64,000 nt of DNA from Coprobacter secundus (GCA_000803105.1 JTDA01000008.1:1-64000), one strand, 5' to 3'; positions 9,455-20,600 are shown, counted from the stretch's first letter. Program-made: numbers and translations. Notes: generated by a model from the letters alone, not told the origin.

Positions 9455-10603
9455 ATGGGACGATTTGGAATATTGTTTTTGGTTGTTTGGTGTTGTGTGT
9501 GGTACTCGCCGGCGGGGGCGAGGGTGTATTCGGACCAGCTGGATAAGGCTGATGTGAGGCGGGTAGTGACGGATGTGGCTGCGTGGCAGATAGAGGCTTA
9601 TCCGCGTATGGACGAGAAGCGTTATTGGAAATCGAATGGTGATTTGAGTTGGGAGAACGGAGTTTTTCTGTCGGCTCTGGCTTCATGGGCGGAGTTTGAC
9701 GGGAACGGGGAGTTTATCGAGTGGTACGAGTCGGTGTGTGAGCGTAACAGGTACCAGTTGTCGGGTGGTGCCAACCGTATATATTTTGCTGATGACCTGG
9801 CCGTCGCGTTGATGTATGCCCGGCTTTATATGAAGCGGCAGGAGGATTGTATTATTCATCCGACGGTTTCGAGGCTGGAGTTTATCATGAATCATCCGTC
9901 TCCTTCGGGTTTTTATATAGATACGCCTCATGCGAAAGACCGTTGGTCGTGGTGTGATGCTTTGTATATGGCTCCTCCTGTGTTTGCGGCGTTTGCGAAT
10001 ATAACGTGCAATCCTCGCTTGCGGGAGTTTATGGACCGGGAGTACTGGATGTCTTACTGTTTTCTTTTCGACAAGAGGGAGAAGTTGTTTTACCGGGATT
10101 CGAGTTATTTCGGGAAGCGGGAGAGGAATGGAGAGAAGGTTTTTTGGGGCCGTGGCAATGCGTGGGTGGTTGCGGGCTTGTCTTTGCTTATCCCGCAGTT
10201 GCCGGATGATTTTGTCTCTCGGGGGCGGTATATAGAGTTGTTTAAGGAGATGATGTCCCGTATCGTTACTTTCCAGGATGGGAAGGGGTATTGGCATGCG
10301 AGTCTTTTGGACCCGGCTTCGTATCCTTCTCCTGAGACGAGTTCTACGGGCTTTTTCACGTTTGCTTTGTGGTGGGGGATAAATGCGGGCTTGCTGGACG
10401 AGGATATTTATCTGCCTTATGCCCGCAGGGGCTGGGAGGCTCTGGTGGCTTCGGTACAGCCGGACGGGATGTTGGGCTGGGTGCAGCCGGTGGGTGCTGA
10501 CCCCCAGAGGGTGACAAAGGAGATGACCGAGGTGTATGGTGCGGGGGCTTTTATGCTGGCGGGCAAGGAGATTATGGTGTATCTTGATAGTGTGAAGGAG
10601 TGA
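9455..10603 (+). CDS. GH105-type unsaturated uronyl hydrolase, secreted
   Basis: Removes the 4,5-unsaturated uronic acid left by polysaccharide lyases. The ATG at 9455 gives a clean signal peptide (MGRFGILFLVVWCCVWYSPAGA), 382 residues. An upstream in-frame ATG at 9347 lies inside the preceding gene and is unlikely. The (alpha/alpha)6-barrel motifs match GH105 (YteR/YesR) more than classical GH88: WCDALYMAPP with D168 as candidate proton donor, FWGRGNAWVVAGL, ETSSTGFFTFALWWGINAG, EVYGAGAFMLAGKE. It lies between the FAS1 gene and a lyase gene, the right partner for lyase products. GH105 covers both unsaturated rhamnogalacturonyl and glucuronyl hydrolases; the neighbouring PL8 favours a glucuronyl substrate here. 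Confidence 0.88.
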   Translation: MGRFGILFLVVWCCVWYSPAGARVYSDQLDKADVRRVVTDVAAWQIEAYPRMDEKRYWKSNGDLSWENGVFLSALASWAEFDGNGEFIEWYESVCERNRYQLSGGANRIYFADDLAVALMYARLYMKRQEDCIIHPTVSRLEFIMNHPSPSGFYIDTPHAKDRWSWCDALYMAPPVFAAFANITCNPRLREFMDREYWMSYCFLFDKREKLFYRDSSYFGKRERNGEKVFWGRGNAWVVAGLSLLIPQLPDDFVSRGRYIELFKEMMSRIVTFQDGKGYWHASLLDPASYPSPETSSTGFFTFALWWGINAGLLDEDIYLPYARRGWEALVASVQPDGMLGWVQPVGADPQRVTKEMTEVYGAGAFMLAGKEIMVYLDSVKE

Positions 10604-10637
10604 CGGGTGTATTCCCGGCCGGAAAATATAAGGGATT

Positions 10638-12536
10638 ATGGAGATGAAGCGTGTTTTTATTGTATTGGTATTTTTGACTTTTTGGGGTGGTGTGACGGCT
10701 CATGTTCCTGTAATGGAGCCTTTCGGGAGCCGGATGGAGGGGCGTATCCGCGAGGTGTGCGGGATGTTGCCTCGGGAGCCTCGGGGTTTTGGCCCTACGT
10801 ACCGGAACCGGGCTGCCTGGGCGGGTTTTGCGAGCAGGTATGATGTGTCTCCGATTCTGGATAAGGCGAGGGAGATAAGGGACTCTGCGATGCCTGCCTG
10901 GGATGATGAGGCGTATCTTGAGTTTTCGCGCAACGGGGTGCGTCCGCCGGGTGAGCGGATGATAAACCGGCGGAAGGGCCGCTTGTCTTATCTTGTGTGG
11001 GCGGAGTGTATCGAGAATCGGGGGGAGTATGTCCCGGCGATAGAGTACACGTTGCGGGAGTTGATTTCGCATCGTTCCTGGGTGTTGCCGGCGCATGACC
11101 GCAGTCTGGACAATTTTTACGGTCGCTGTTATCATGTGGATTTGGTGGCTTCTCTTTTTGCCCAGGATTTGGGTCAGGCGCTGTATATGTTGGGGGACAA
11201 GTTGTCGGCCGGCGTGAGGCGTGCTGTGGTGGACTCTGTTTATTCCCGGGTCTTTGTCCCTACGAGGGAGACGTTGGAGACGGGCCGGGGCAATAATTCG
11301 TGGGTTCACCGGACGGATAACTGGAACTCGGTTTGCTTGAACGGGGTGACGGGGGCGGCTTTGTCCTTGATAGAGGACGTGCATGAGCGTGCTTATTATG
11401 TGGCTGCTGCTGAGTATTATTCGCGCAACAGCATTCTGGGCTTTACGGATGATGGTTATTGTACCGAGGGGCTGGGTTATTTTAATTATGGTTTTTCGAA
11501 TTATATCGTACTGAGGGAGGAGTTGTATCAGAGTACGGGGGGAAGGATAGATTTGTTTGATGATGACAAGATAGGTAAAATCGCTTTGTACGGGGTAAAT
11601 TTCGAGATTCAGAATGGGGTGTATCCGGCGTTTGCCGATTGTAAGATAGGAACGGGTGTGATGCCTTATATATTGTGGTATTGTAACCGGAATCTGGGGC
11701 TGGGCTTGGAGCGTTATGCGGCGGAGCCTGCTTGGGAGACGGATGTGGAACCGGTCTTGTCTGCGACGGCAATGAGGTGTTTCCCGAATACGGCGTCTTG
11801 TGCGGTGGCGGGGAGTGCCGGGAGGAAGGTGGACCGGTTGCGCCAGTATTTCGATTGTGCGGGGGTGCTGATATCCCGGCATCGGAATCCGGAAGGTACG
11901 GTCTCGGTGGCGTTGAAGGGCGGAAATAACGGGGAGAATCATAATCATAATGATTTGGGTTCTTTCGTGGTGGTAAAGGGCGGCGAGATGTTGATAGGCG
12001 ATGCGGGCGGTCCTTATAATTATGCGGGTGACATGTGGACGGACAAGCGTTATACGTTCAAGACGTTGTCGTCTTACGGGCATCCTGTGCCGTGTGTGGA
12101 CGGGGTGTGCCAGCTGCCGGGGGCGGAGGCTCGTGCCCGGGTGGCAAGGGCGGATTTTACGGAGGAGCGGGATGTGTTTGTGCTGGACTTGACTTCGGCC
12201 TATCCGGTGGATGGCTTGCGGGGCTTGACGCGGTCTTTTACGTATGACCGTTCGGGCGGGGGTGTTTTGATAGTGGAGGACAGTATCGATTGCGAGTGGC
12301 CCCGGGCGTATGAGTCGGCTTTGATAACGTTCGGCCGTTGGTCGATGAAGGGGCGCGACTGCATCGAGATAGAGGGTAAGGACGAGCGTGTGAGGGTGAG
12401 GGTGACGGTTCCGGGGGATTGCGGTTTCTCGGTGACGTCGGAGCAGCTTCAGGAGAACGGCCCGGAAATGACGCGGATAGCTATCCGTCCGGACAGGAAA
12501 ATTGACCGGGGTGTGGTGCGCCTGGTTATCGAGTAG
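10638..12536 (+). CDS. Heparinase II/III-family polysaccharide lyase
   Basis: Predicted secreted lyase cleaving uronic-acid polysaccharides by beta-elimination. 632 residues with a signal peptide (MEMKRVFIVLVFLTFWGGVTA). The N-terminal half is an alpha/alpha toroid, with NNSWVHRTDNWNSVCLNG carrying the conserved Asn/His region and DDGYCTEGLGYFNYGF typical of the fold. The C-terminal half is the antiparallel beta-sandwich domain with NHNHNDLGSFVV (H435, H437, D439). PL12, PL15, PL17, PL21 and PL37 share this architecture and I cannot decide among them by eye. Starts 34 bp after the GH105 gene. It differs in fold from the PL8 enzyme of the same locus, so the two probably cut different linkages or different stages of one polymer. 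Confidence 0.88.
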   Translation: MEMKRVFIVLVFLTFWGGVTAHVPVMEPFGSRMEGRIREVCGMLPREPRGFGPTYRNRAAWAGFASRYDVSPILDKAREIRDSAMPAWDDEAYLEFSRNGVRPPGERMINRRKGRLSYLVWAECIENRGEYVPAIEYTLRELISHRSWVLPAHDRSLDNFYGRCYHVDLVASLFAQDLGQALYMLGDKLSAGVRRAVVDSVYSRVFVPTRETLETGRGNNSWVHRTDNWNSVCLNGVTGAALSLIEDVHERAYYVAAAEYYSRNSILGFTDDGYCTEGLGYFNYGFSNYIVLREELYQSTGGRIDLFDDDKIGKIALYGVNFEIQNGVYPAFADCKIGTGVMPYILWYCNRNLGLGLERYAAEPAWETDVEPVLSATAMRCFPNTASCAVAGSAGRKVDRLRQYFDCAGVLISRHRNPEGTVSVALKGGNNGENHNHNDLGSFVVVKGGEMLIGDAGGPYNYAGDMWTDKRYTFKTLSSYGHPVPCVDGVCQLPGAEARARVARADFTEERDVFVLDLTSAYPVDGLRGLTRSFTYDRSGGGVLIVEDSIDCEWPRAYESALITFGRWSMKGRDCIEIEGKDERVRVRVTVPGDCGFSVTSEQLQENGPEMTRIAIRPDRKIDRGVVRLVIE

Positions 12537-12555
12537 TTTTTTTGAGTGAATGTAA

Positions 12556-15500
12556 ATGCTTATTGTGAATATGGGTCGGAGTGTGTTGTCATATCGTGCG
12601 AGGGTGCTGGGACTTGTTTTGTGCGGGTTTTTGTGTCTTGCTTGCGTGTATGCCGGTGATGGTCGTGAGTATAAGTTCAGGACGATGTCGCCTTCGGGTG
12701 GTCTGGGGTATGACGGTGTGAAGTCGATAATCCAGGACCGGAACGGTTTTATCTGGATTGTGACGGCGGACGAGTTGTTCCATTTCGACGGGTTCAATTA
12801 TAAGCGGTATTCGAAGCGTATGGCTGTGCGTAATGAGTTTTCGTCGTCGGTGTACTTCCAGTCTGTTTTTTCGGATTCGAAGCGGCGTTTGTATCTGGCG
12901 ACGTCCCAAGGCGTGTTTCTGTATAATGAGGACTCGGATATGTTCGAGAGGGTGTATGGAGGTGCAGTGACCCGTATTTATGAGGACGGGTCGGGCTCGT
13001 TGTGGTTTACGGGGGACGAGCTGGGGCTGTATAACCCGGAGACGGGCGATTATACTCATTTTGATATGATGGACAGCGAGAGTACGTATATGAACAGTGT
13101 GTTGTGCTCGGCTCCCGGGGGCAGGGATATTTATATAGGGACGGACTGGGGCAAGATTTTCTGCATCAAGGGGCGTGACCGGGAAATCGATGTCGTGTAT
13201 GCGTTTCCGGAGAGGACCCGGATTGCGGCGGCTCGCTTTGTCGGTGACCGCTTGTGGGTGTTGTCGGAAACGAAGGGGTTGTTTGTCTTGAATGTCCGGG
13301 AGAAGAGGATTGAGAAGAGGTATGATTTCTTGTTGCAGGAGGCGGAAAACAAGGTTCCGGCGAAGTGCCTTTATGTGGATAATCAGGGCCGTATGTGGAT
13401 AGGTACTCAGCAGGGGTTGTACCTGTTCGACCCGGAGCGCGAGGAGCATAGGTTGTTTACGCGGGATGTGAAGGAGCCTTTCAGCCTTGTAAATAATTCG
13501 GTATGGACGATTGCGGGGGATGAGCAGGGTAATTTGTGGATAGGTACGTATTCGGGGGGTATCAGTTATCTGGCATTGAATGAGACGACGGGCTTCGATA
13601 CGCAGACGCTGGACCAGTATGGATTCACGCCTCGTCCGATAAGTGCTTTTGTGCGCCAGGGCGATCGTCTGTGGCTGGGTACGGAGGGCGGAGGGTTGTA
13701 TTATTATGACCGTGACCGGGGTATAGTGCATGCTTACAGCCACCGGTCGGGGAGCAACAGCTTGAGTTATGATTATGTGAAGACGTTGCTGGCGGACGGG
13801 TCGGGCAATTTGTGGATAGGGATGTACCGGGGCGGTATAGATTGCCTGGATACGCGGAGCGGGGTGTTCAGGAACTATAACAGTAATTCTTCGGACCGGA
13901 GGGTGTTGTCGAATGAGATAAGCAAGGTGGTGGCGGAGGCTGACTCGGGCATGTGGGTGGTATACCAAGTGAGTGGTACGATGCTGACTTATTTCCCGTT
14001 CGGGGGCGAGCGTTCGAATCATTATTTTCTGGGGAATGAGAATATCGGGTATGAGAATAAGCGTATTATCGATGTTTGCCGCAGTAAGGACGGGTATTTG
14101 TGGCTGGCGTCGTATGATGATATATTCCGGTTTGATATCCGGAGGCGGAAGAGCGAGACGGTACCGGTTTCGAGGGACGGGTCTTATAATATACGTTCGT
14201 TGTTTTTCGACGACCGGAGGGGGTCTTTGTGGATAGGTACTCAGAATAAAGGGCTGGTGGAGTATTGTGTGGCGACGGGGAAGTGTACGGTGTATGATGC
14301 GATATTGAAGTTCGGCTTGATAACGATAAACAGTATTTCGGCCGACAGCAAGGGTAATTTGTGGCTGGGTAGCAATTCGGGGCTGTTCCGGTTTGACAAG
14401 TCGGAGCATAGTTTTCTGCGGTATGATAATAATGATGCCATCCAGGGGCTGGTGTTCTATCCTCATGCGGTGTATTCGGATACGAAGGGCGAGATTTATT
14501 TTGGCGGTACGGAGGGTTTTACTTGTATCGAGCCGGGGAGGGTGCATATCAATGGTTTCAGGTCGAGGGTACTGATTGCTGATTTCCAGCTCAATAACGA
14601 GTCTGTCTTCAATGGGTCTTCTTTCTGTAAGGTGGTTTCGCAGTTGTCGAAGGGGGAGAGGGTGGAATTGTCTCATAATCAGAATAATGTGTCTATCGAA
14701 TTGTCGTCGACGAATTATGTGTTGCCTTTGAAGAACCGGTACCGGTATCGTCTCAAAGGGTATAATGACGAGTGGGTGGAGGTGGATGTGTCGCGCAGGT
14801 ATATTTCTTATCCTAAATTGCCGGCTGGCAAATATGTGTTTGAGGCCATGGCTTCTAATAATGACGGTGTGTGGGGCGAGCCCCGGTCGGTGACGTTCGT
14901 GGTGAAGGCTGCTCCTTGGGCGAGTTGGTGGGCGTATGCTTTTTATGCTTGCTTGTTTTTGCTGGCGTTGTATCTCTATAACAGGAACCGGTTGCGCAAC
15001 CACAGGTTGGAGAATGAGATTTATCTGGCGGCTTGCCGGAAGCGGGACCAGGAGGAGAGCCACCAGGCGCGGTTGCGTTTTTTTACGAATATTACGCATG
15101 ATTTCAAGACTCCTTTGACTATGATTCTGGGTACTATCGACAGTATGGAGGAGGATGAGTTGCGGATACCGGAGGGCTATATGCAGGCTTTGAAGAGTAA
15201 TTCTACCCGTCTGCTGAAGCTGGTAAACGAGGTGATTGATTTCAGGATGGTGGAGAAGGGTATGATGAGCGTGAAGCTGGGGCGGGGTGACTTGAATGCT
15301 CTGGTGCACAGTTGTGCTTCGGAGTTGAGGGAGTATGCGATAAAGAAGGAGATTGTGTTCCGCATCATGGCGAGTGCGTCGGTCCCGGAGGGTCTTTTGT
15401 TTGATTACCAGATGGTGGAGAAAATTGTGCTGAACTTGCTGGATAATGCGGTGAAATATACGTCGGCGGGGGGACGGGTGTGCCTGGAGACGTATAGTGA

Positions 15501-16680
15501 TGTGTGCCGGTTTGAGACGGAGTATGCGGTGAGCCATACGGAGGGCGATCTGGTGGTGGGCCGGCACTATTTCGGCTTTGTGGTGAAGGATACGGGGATA
15601 GGCATTTCGGCAGATTCTATTTCTAAGGTGTTCGACCGCTTTTACCGGGTGGATGATGAGGATGGCGAGGAGCATTTGGGCTCGGGTATCGGTCTGGCTC
15701 TTGTGCGGTCGCTGGTCTTGTTGCATGGGGGTTTTGTAACGATATCGAGTGAGCGGGGCAAGGGTACGGACATTGTGGTGGGGCTGCCTTTGAAGGAGGG
15801 GGATGAGAATTGTACTCCGGTACAGGCGGAGGCGGTGACGGAGGAGATTATTCTGCCGGTTCCTGCTTCTGCCGGGGTTGTATCGGATTTTGCATTGGAT
15901 TATGCGGTTTCGGATAAGCGGACGTTGCTTCTGGTAGAGGATAATGAGGACTTGCGGGCGATGATAGAGCATCGCTTGTCGCCTTATTTTACCGTGGTGC
16001 CGGCGGGTAACGGCCGGGAGGCTCTCAGTGTGCTGGAGTCGAGGGAGGCAGACCTTATATTGAGCGACTGGATGATGCCTTTGATGGATGGGGTGGAGCT
16101 CTGCCGGGAGGTGAAAGGGAGCGAGAGGTGGTCTCATATTCCTTTTGTGCTGATGACGGTACGGAGTGGTGCGGAGAATCGTCTGGAGGGGTGTACTTCG
16201 GGAGCGGAGGCGTATGTGGAGAAGCCATTGGACTTCAAGCTTCTGGTAGGGACTTTGAACAACTTGCTGGCGTTGCGGGAGGGCTTTCGCCGGCATTATG
16301 CGGAGAATTATTTTATCGATACGGGGGAGCGTGTGAAGAATAAGGCGGGGAATGATTTCATGGAGAGGCTGACGGGGATATTGAGGCGTGAGATTGCTTC
16401 GCGGGATGTGAATATAGAGGATATTGCGCGGGAGATGATGATGAGCCGCCGCAAATTGTTCTCGCTGGTGAAGGCGAATACGGGCAAGTCGGTGGTGGAG
16501 TTTATACGGAGTTACAAGATGCGGTATGCTGCCCGGCTGATGGTGGAGGAGAACTTGGCTATCAAGGAGATTCCTCAACTGGTGGGCATCGAGTCGGCGT
16601 CTTATTTTACGAAGGCTTTTAAGGCGGAGTTCGGTGATACGCCTTCTGCTTTTCTGGCTAAGATGAGGGGGCGGGGGTGA
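12556..16680 (+). CDS. Hybrid two-component system regulator (HTCS) of the PUL
   Basis: One-polypeptide sensor and transcription factor, 1374 residues, controlling PUL expression. In order: signal peptide/TM1 (about 14-35); periplasmic double beta-propeller of repeated G-x-LWIGT/LWLGT motifs (about 40-690); Y_Y_Y domain ending in FEAMASNNDGVWG; TM2 (WWAYAFYACLFLLALYLY, about 792-810); histidine kinase with H848 in THDFKTPLT; ATPase boxes NLLDNAVKYT, DTGIGIS and GSGIGLALV; receiver domain with D1171 in LSDWMMPLMDG; C-terminal AraC-type HTH pair (about 1280-1374). It lies in the same strand and run as its likely target genes, 19 bp after the lyase gene. The ligand is probably an unsaturated oligosaccharide made by the lyases, which is inference. 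Confidence 0.96.
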   Translation: MLIVNMGRSVLSYRARVLGLVLCGFLCLACVYAGDGREYKFRTMSPSGGLGYDGVKSIIQDRNGFIWIVTADELFHFDGFNYKRYSKRMAVRNEFSSSVYFQSVFSDSKRRLYLATSQGVFLYNEDSDMFERVYGGAVTRIYEDGSGSLWFTGDELGLYNPETGDYTHFDMMDSESTYMNSVLCSAPGGRDIYIGTDWGKIFCIKGRDREIDVVYAFPERTRIAAARFVGDRLWVLSETKGLFVLNVREKRIEKRYDFLLQEAENKVPAKCLYVDNQGRMWIGTQQGLYLFDPEREEHRLFTRDVKEPFSLVNNSVWTIAGDEQGNLWIGTYSGGISYLALNETTGFDTQTLDQYGFTPRPISAFVRQGDRLWLGTEGGGLYYYDRDRGIVHAYSHRSGSNSLSYDYVKTLLADGSGNLWIGMYRGGIDCLDTRSGVFRNYNSNSSDRRVLSNEISKVVAEADSGMWVVYQVSGTMLTYFPFGGERSNHYFLGNENIGYENKRIIDVCRSKDGYLWLASYDDIFRFDIRRRKSETVPVSRDGSYNIRSLFFDDRRGSLWIGTQNKGLVEYCVATGKCTVYDAILKFGLITINSISADSKGNLWLGSNSGLFRFDKSEHSFLRYDNNDAIQGLVFYPHAVYSDTKGEIYFGGTEGFTCIEPGRVHINGFRSRVLIADFQLNNESVFNGSSFCKVVSQLSKGERVELSHNQNNVSIELSSTNYVLPLKNRYRYRLKGYNDEWVEVDVSRRYISYPKLPAGKYVFEAMASNNDGVWGEPRSVTFVVKAAPWASWWAYAFYACLFLLALYLYNRNRLRNHRLENEIYLAACRKRDQEESHQARLRFFTNITHDFKTPLTMILGTIDSMEEDELRIPEGYMQALKSNSTRLLKLVNEVIDFRMVEKGMMSVKLGRGDLNALVHSCASELREYAIKKEIVFRIMASASVPEGLLFDYQMVEKIVLNLLDNAVKYTSAGGRVCLETYSDVCRFETEYAVSHTEGDLVVGRHYFGFVVKDTGIGISADSISKVFDRFYRVDDEDGEEHLGSGIGLALVRSLVLLHGGFVTISSERGKGTDIVVGLPLKEGDENCTPVQAEAVTEEIILPVPASAGVVSDFALDYAVSDKRTLLLVEDNEDLRAMIEHRLSPYFTVVPAGNGREALSVLESREADLILSDWMMPLMDGVELCREVKGSERWSHIPFVLMTVRSGAENRLEGCTSGAEAYVEKPLDFKLLVGTLNNLLALREGFRRHYAENYFIDTGERVKNKAGNDFMERLTGILRREIASRDVNIEDIAREMMMSRRKLFSLVKANTGKSVVEFIRSYKMRYAARLMVEENLAIKEIPQLVGIESASYFTKAFKAEFGDTPSAFLAKMRGRG

Positions 16681-16824
16681 TTGGCCGGTTTTTGCCGAAA
16701 TGGGCTACATAATTGCCTAAGAGGTCAAATAAAAGATGTTTTCGGGGAATAATTTTACAACAGGAATTCAAAGAAGGGGTTGCCCTTTGTTTAAACATTA
16801 ATACATTAAAAAATGATTTACCTT

Positions 16825-17661
16825 ATGAAAAAACAACGTTTACTTTTGGTTGCGGGTCTGATGACCTTTGTAATGAGCGGTGTGGTGCGGGCTCAGGTGG
16901 GACCGACTAACGAGACAGAGAATTACAGTCCTGACGGGACGTATTGGGGTACTCCGGTGCATTCGGTGGATGTGGATTTTACGAAATGGTCGACGACGGA
17001 CTTGGTGATGAACGAGGAGTTGCAGGAGAAGGATAATATCGGCTTTTACAAGTTTGTGATTGCGGAGCGTACTTTCCCGCCTACTTGGGAGACGTCGGTA
17101 TGCTTGCATAATAATAACCCGGTGTTGTCGTTGGGGAATAACCAGGCGGAGATGGCCAAGATTTATTTCCCTACTATGGCGGATGGTGCGGGGGCGATAC
17201 GTATCGTGGGTTATGTCTCGGATAATACGGCGCGTCCTATCCAACTGAATTATTTCGTGGAGGGAACCAGCGAGAAGTGGGAATGGAAGGGGGGTATTAC
17301 TCTTCCGAACAAGAGCGGGGATGAGGACCGGGTGGAGGCTGCCATCGATATTCCGGGCAAGGTGCGTATCGGGTTGTTTTATAATCAGGCTGCGTGGCCT
17401 TCGATAAAGAGTATCAGCATCAGCGCTTATGGGGAGAATCTGCCTACGGGCGTATCGGAGACGGTGCGGCCCGAGAGTATACGTATGGCGGGTGACTGCG
17501 TGTTGCTGGGCGAGGAGTGTGCGGATGTGCTGGTGTACAGCTTGGGCGGACAGTTGGTGCAGGAGTTACGGGGCGTGACGGGCCGTGTGGTTTTGCCGTC
17601 CGGTACGGGTATTGTGAAGGTAGTGGCAAAGGACAGGGTTGTATCGTTTAAGAAGTTGTAA
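16825..17661 (+). CDS. Secreted single-domain protein, near copy of the PL8 N-terminal domain
   Basis: The start at 16825 gives a standard signal peptide (MKKQRLLLVAGLMTFVMSGVVRA); an in-frame ATG sits four codons earlier. 278 residues. Residues about 25-205 form a beta-rich domain (TPVHSVDVDFTKWSTTDL through AAWPSIKSISISAYG) that is almost identical to the N-terminus of the downstream PL8 lyase; it resembles the uncharacterised DUF4627-type jelly-roll proteins, which is a tentative recollection. The last ~65 residues (VLVYSLGGQLVQEL...LPSGTGIVKVVAKDRV) look like a type A C-terminal secretion/anchor domain of the T9SS kind. No catalytic motif seen. Best guess is a carbohydrate-binding accessory protein to the lyase. 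Its stop codon abuts the next start (TAAATG). Confidence 0.7.
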   Translation: MKKQRLLLVAGLMTFVMSGVVRAQVGPTNETENYSPDGTYWGTPVHSVDVDFTKWSTTDLVMNEELQEKDNIGFYKFVIAERTFPPTWETSVCLHNNNPVLSLGNNQAEMAKIYFPTMADGAGAIRIVGYVSDNTARPIQLNYFVEGTSEKWEWKGGITLPNKSGDEDRVEAAIDIPGKVRIGLFYNQAAWPSIKSISISAYGENLPTGVSETVRPESIRMAGDCVLLGEECADVLVYSLGGQLVQELRGVTGRVVLPSGTGIVKVVAKDRVVSFKKL

Positions 17662-20600
17662 ATGGGCAGGGGCATTTTATTTTTTTTGGCGGGAGTGGTC
17701 GCCTCTTTCGGGAGTGTGACCGCTCTGCATGCGCAGGTGGGGCCGACGAATTCTACGGAGCATTATGAGGCAGACGGGACGTATAAGGGCACTCCGGTGC
17801 ATTCGGTGGATGTGGATTTTACGAAGTGGTCGACGACGGACTTGGTGATGAACGAGGAGTTGCAGGAGAAGGATAATATCGGCTTTTACAAGTTTGTGAT
17901 TGCGGAGCGTACTTTCCCGCCTGCTTGGGAGGCGTCGGTATGTTTGCATAATAATAACCCGGTGTTGCCTTTGGGGAATAACCAAAAGGAGATGGCCAAG
18001 ATTTATTTCCCTACCATGGCGGATGGTGTGGGGAGTATACGCTTGTGCGGGTATGTCTCGGATGGTACGGCCCGGCCTATCCAGGTGAATTACTTTGTGG
18101 AGGGGCAGAGCAGTGACTGGGAATGGAAAGGGGGACTGTCGATACCGAACAAGTCGGGCGACGTGACTCAGGTGGAGATGGACATCAACGTGCCGGGCAA
18201 GGTGCGCATCGGGTTGTTTTATAATCAGGCTGCGTGGCCTTCGATAAAGAGTATCAGCATCAGCGCTTATGGGGAGGGTTTGCCGGAGGATGATGTACCG
18301 GAGGAGCCGGTGATAGATGAGCAGACTTTTGCTCTGATGCGGCAGAACATGCTGGAGAAGATTGTGCTGGGCAAGGGGTATGATGTGTCTGACGGGAGTG
18401 TGAGCAGCCGCATCGGTTCTATAACGACGAGTGCAAAGAATTATTGGTCGGCAATGGAGAAGAGCCCGTCGACGTATTTGTGGTCTGATTACAACAAGCT
18501 CAAGGGGGATGCTTCGAATACTCCGGGGCATGTGTATTATACGTACGGCCGGTTACTGACCATGGCGCAGGCTTATTGTTATGAGGGGCGCTTGTATCAT
18601 GATGAGGAGTTGCTGAATGATATTGTGGCGGGGCTGGACTTCATGTACGAGTATGCGTTCAATGAGAATACTTCGCGTATCGGGAATTTCTGGGAGTGGC
18701 ATATGGGTACTCCCGATTATTATGCGCGTATCGTTTCGTTGTTGTATGATGTGTTGCCTCAACGGGTGAAGACGAATTATTTCAACACGATAGTGGCCCA
18801 GTTGCGGAATTTTGTGGAGCGGGGTAATTATACGTACGGCAACCAGGCTACGGCTTGTGTGAGGTTGTTGTACTGCGGTGTGTTGTGCAATAGTGCGGAG
18901 GATATCGATATTGCGCTGAGAAGCTTGGTGAGGGCGTTTGTGGACAAGACGACGGTTTCCCAACGGAAGACGGCACAGGCGGAGTTTGAGAAGTTGTGGA
19001 AGGCGCAGGGCGATTATCATGATTATATGCCTGCCATAGGGAAGAAAGAGGGCCTTTATGAGGATGGTACTTTTATACAGCATATTGCGCTGCCTTATAT
19101 CGGCGGGTACGGGAGCGAGATTATAGAGGCTTCGTCCAAGGTGTCGGCGATATTGGAAGGTTCGGGAATCGGGTTGCCCGATGAGATTGTGGAGAGTCTT
19201 TATACGTGGGTGACGAAGGCTTATTTCCCGACGATATATGAGGGTGAGATGATGATGATGTATATGGGTCGGGGTGTGAAGCGGAATCCGCATGATGTGG
19301 CTCGTGCGATTGCTCTTAATATCGCGGAGTCGGCGGACTTGCTGACGGATGCGGACCAGAAAAGGGATATCAAGGGGGTATGCAAGAGGATGTTGACGGA
19401 TAACGGTTATTATCCGGATGTGTATTCGGGCTTCGACCCGATATTGGACAAGCCGCGGGTAGACCGTTTGTTGGGTGACGTTTCTGTACCGGTAGCGGGG
19501 GTGATTCCGTTTAATGTGGTCATGGCGGCGGGTGACCGGGTGATACATAACCGGCCGGATTTCCGTTTCGGGATTTCCATGTCGTCGTCGCGTATCGGCA
19601 AGTTTGAGTCTTTGAACAACGAGAATACGCGGGGTTGGTATCTGGGTGAGGGGATGACTTATATTTATAATAGTACTGACAGGAGCCAGTATGTGAATTA
19701 CTTCAACCTGGTGAATATGCAGCGGCTGCCGGGGACGACGGTGGATGTGCTTGCGCGTTCTGTCTTGAAGACGAGCAATTACGGACTTTTCGGTATTCCG
19801 GTGAATGCCCAGGACTGGACGGGGGGTGCGAGCCTTAATGGTGTTTATGGTGTTGCGGGTATGCATCTGGTCAGTGAGGTGGGCTCGCTCGAAGGCCGGA
19901 AGTCATGGTTTATGTTCGATAATGAGGTTGTCGCGCTGGGTGCGGGTATTTCTATGACGGAGGAGCGTGCTGCCGAGACGGTTGTCGAGAACCGGAACAG
20001 TTTGAAGAGCCTTTATGTGGATGGGGTACTGAAGCCGTCTACGAAGGGCTGGTCTGAGGCGTTGCCGAATCCTCGGTGGATAAGCCTTGAGGGTACGGGC
20101 GGTTATTATTTCCCGCAGCCGTCGACGGTGAATGCCAAGAGGGACTATAACGGGTTTACGCAGTTGTATTTCGACCATGGTACGAGTCCTGAGAACGAGG
20201 GGTATGCGTATGTGCTGCTGCCGTCGTCGACGAGGGAGGAGACTGAGGCGTATGCTGCCCGCCCGGAGATAGAGGTGGTTTGTAATACGGATAATATACA
20301 GGCTGTCAGGGAGACGAGACTGCGTGTCATGGGTATCAACTTCTGGCAGGCGGGACAGGTGGATGATATCGTTTGTGATGCTCCGGCTGCTGTAATGGTA
20401 CGGGAGGATAGGGGGATGCTTTATGTTTCGCTGGCTGACCCGACTTGGAAGCAGACGTCTGTACGGTTGTCTCTGGCGGGCAGTTACCGCATGACCGGAG
20501 AGGATGGCCGGGTAAGGCTGGAGGCGAATGGCGACAGGACGGATGTGGTGTTTGATGTCACCGACAGAATGGGACAGTGTATAGAGGTGTCGTTGGCGGA

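Noticed and set aside
9455..10603. Classical GH88 assignment
   Set aside because: The WCDALYMAPP, FWGRGNAWV and EVYGAGAFMLAGKE motifs fit GH105 better, although the two families are related and HMM scores would be decisive.
12589..16578. Very long open frame antisense to the HTCS gene (and similar ones antisense to susC, the RND pump, PL8 and the Hep II/III gene)
   Set aside because: The predicted proteins are Arg/His/Ile-rich with no domains; they arise from the strong G/T bias of the sense strand, which removes stop codons from the opposite strand.
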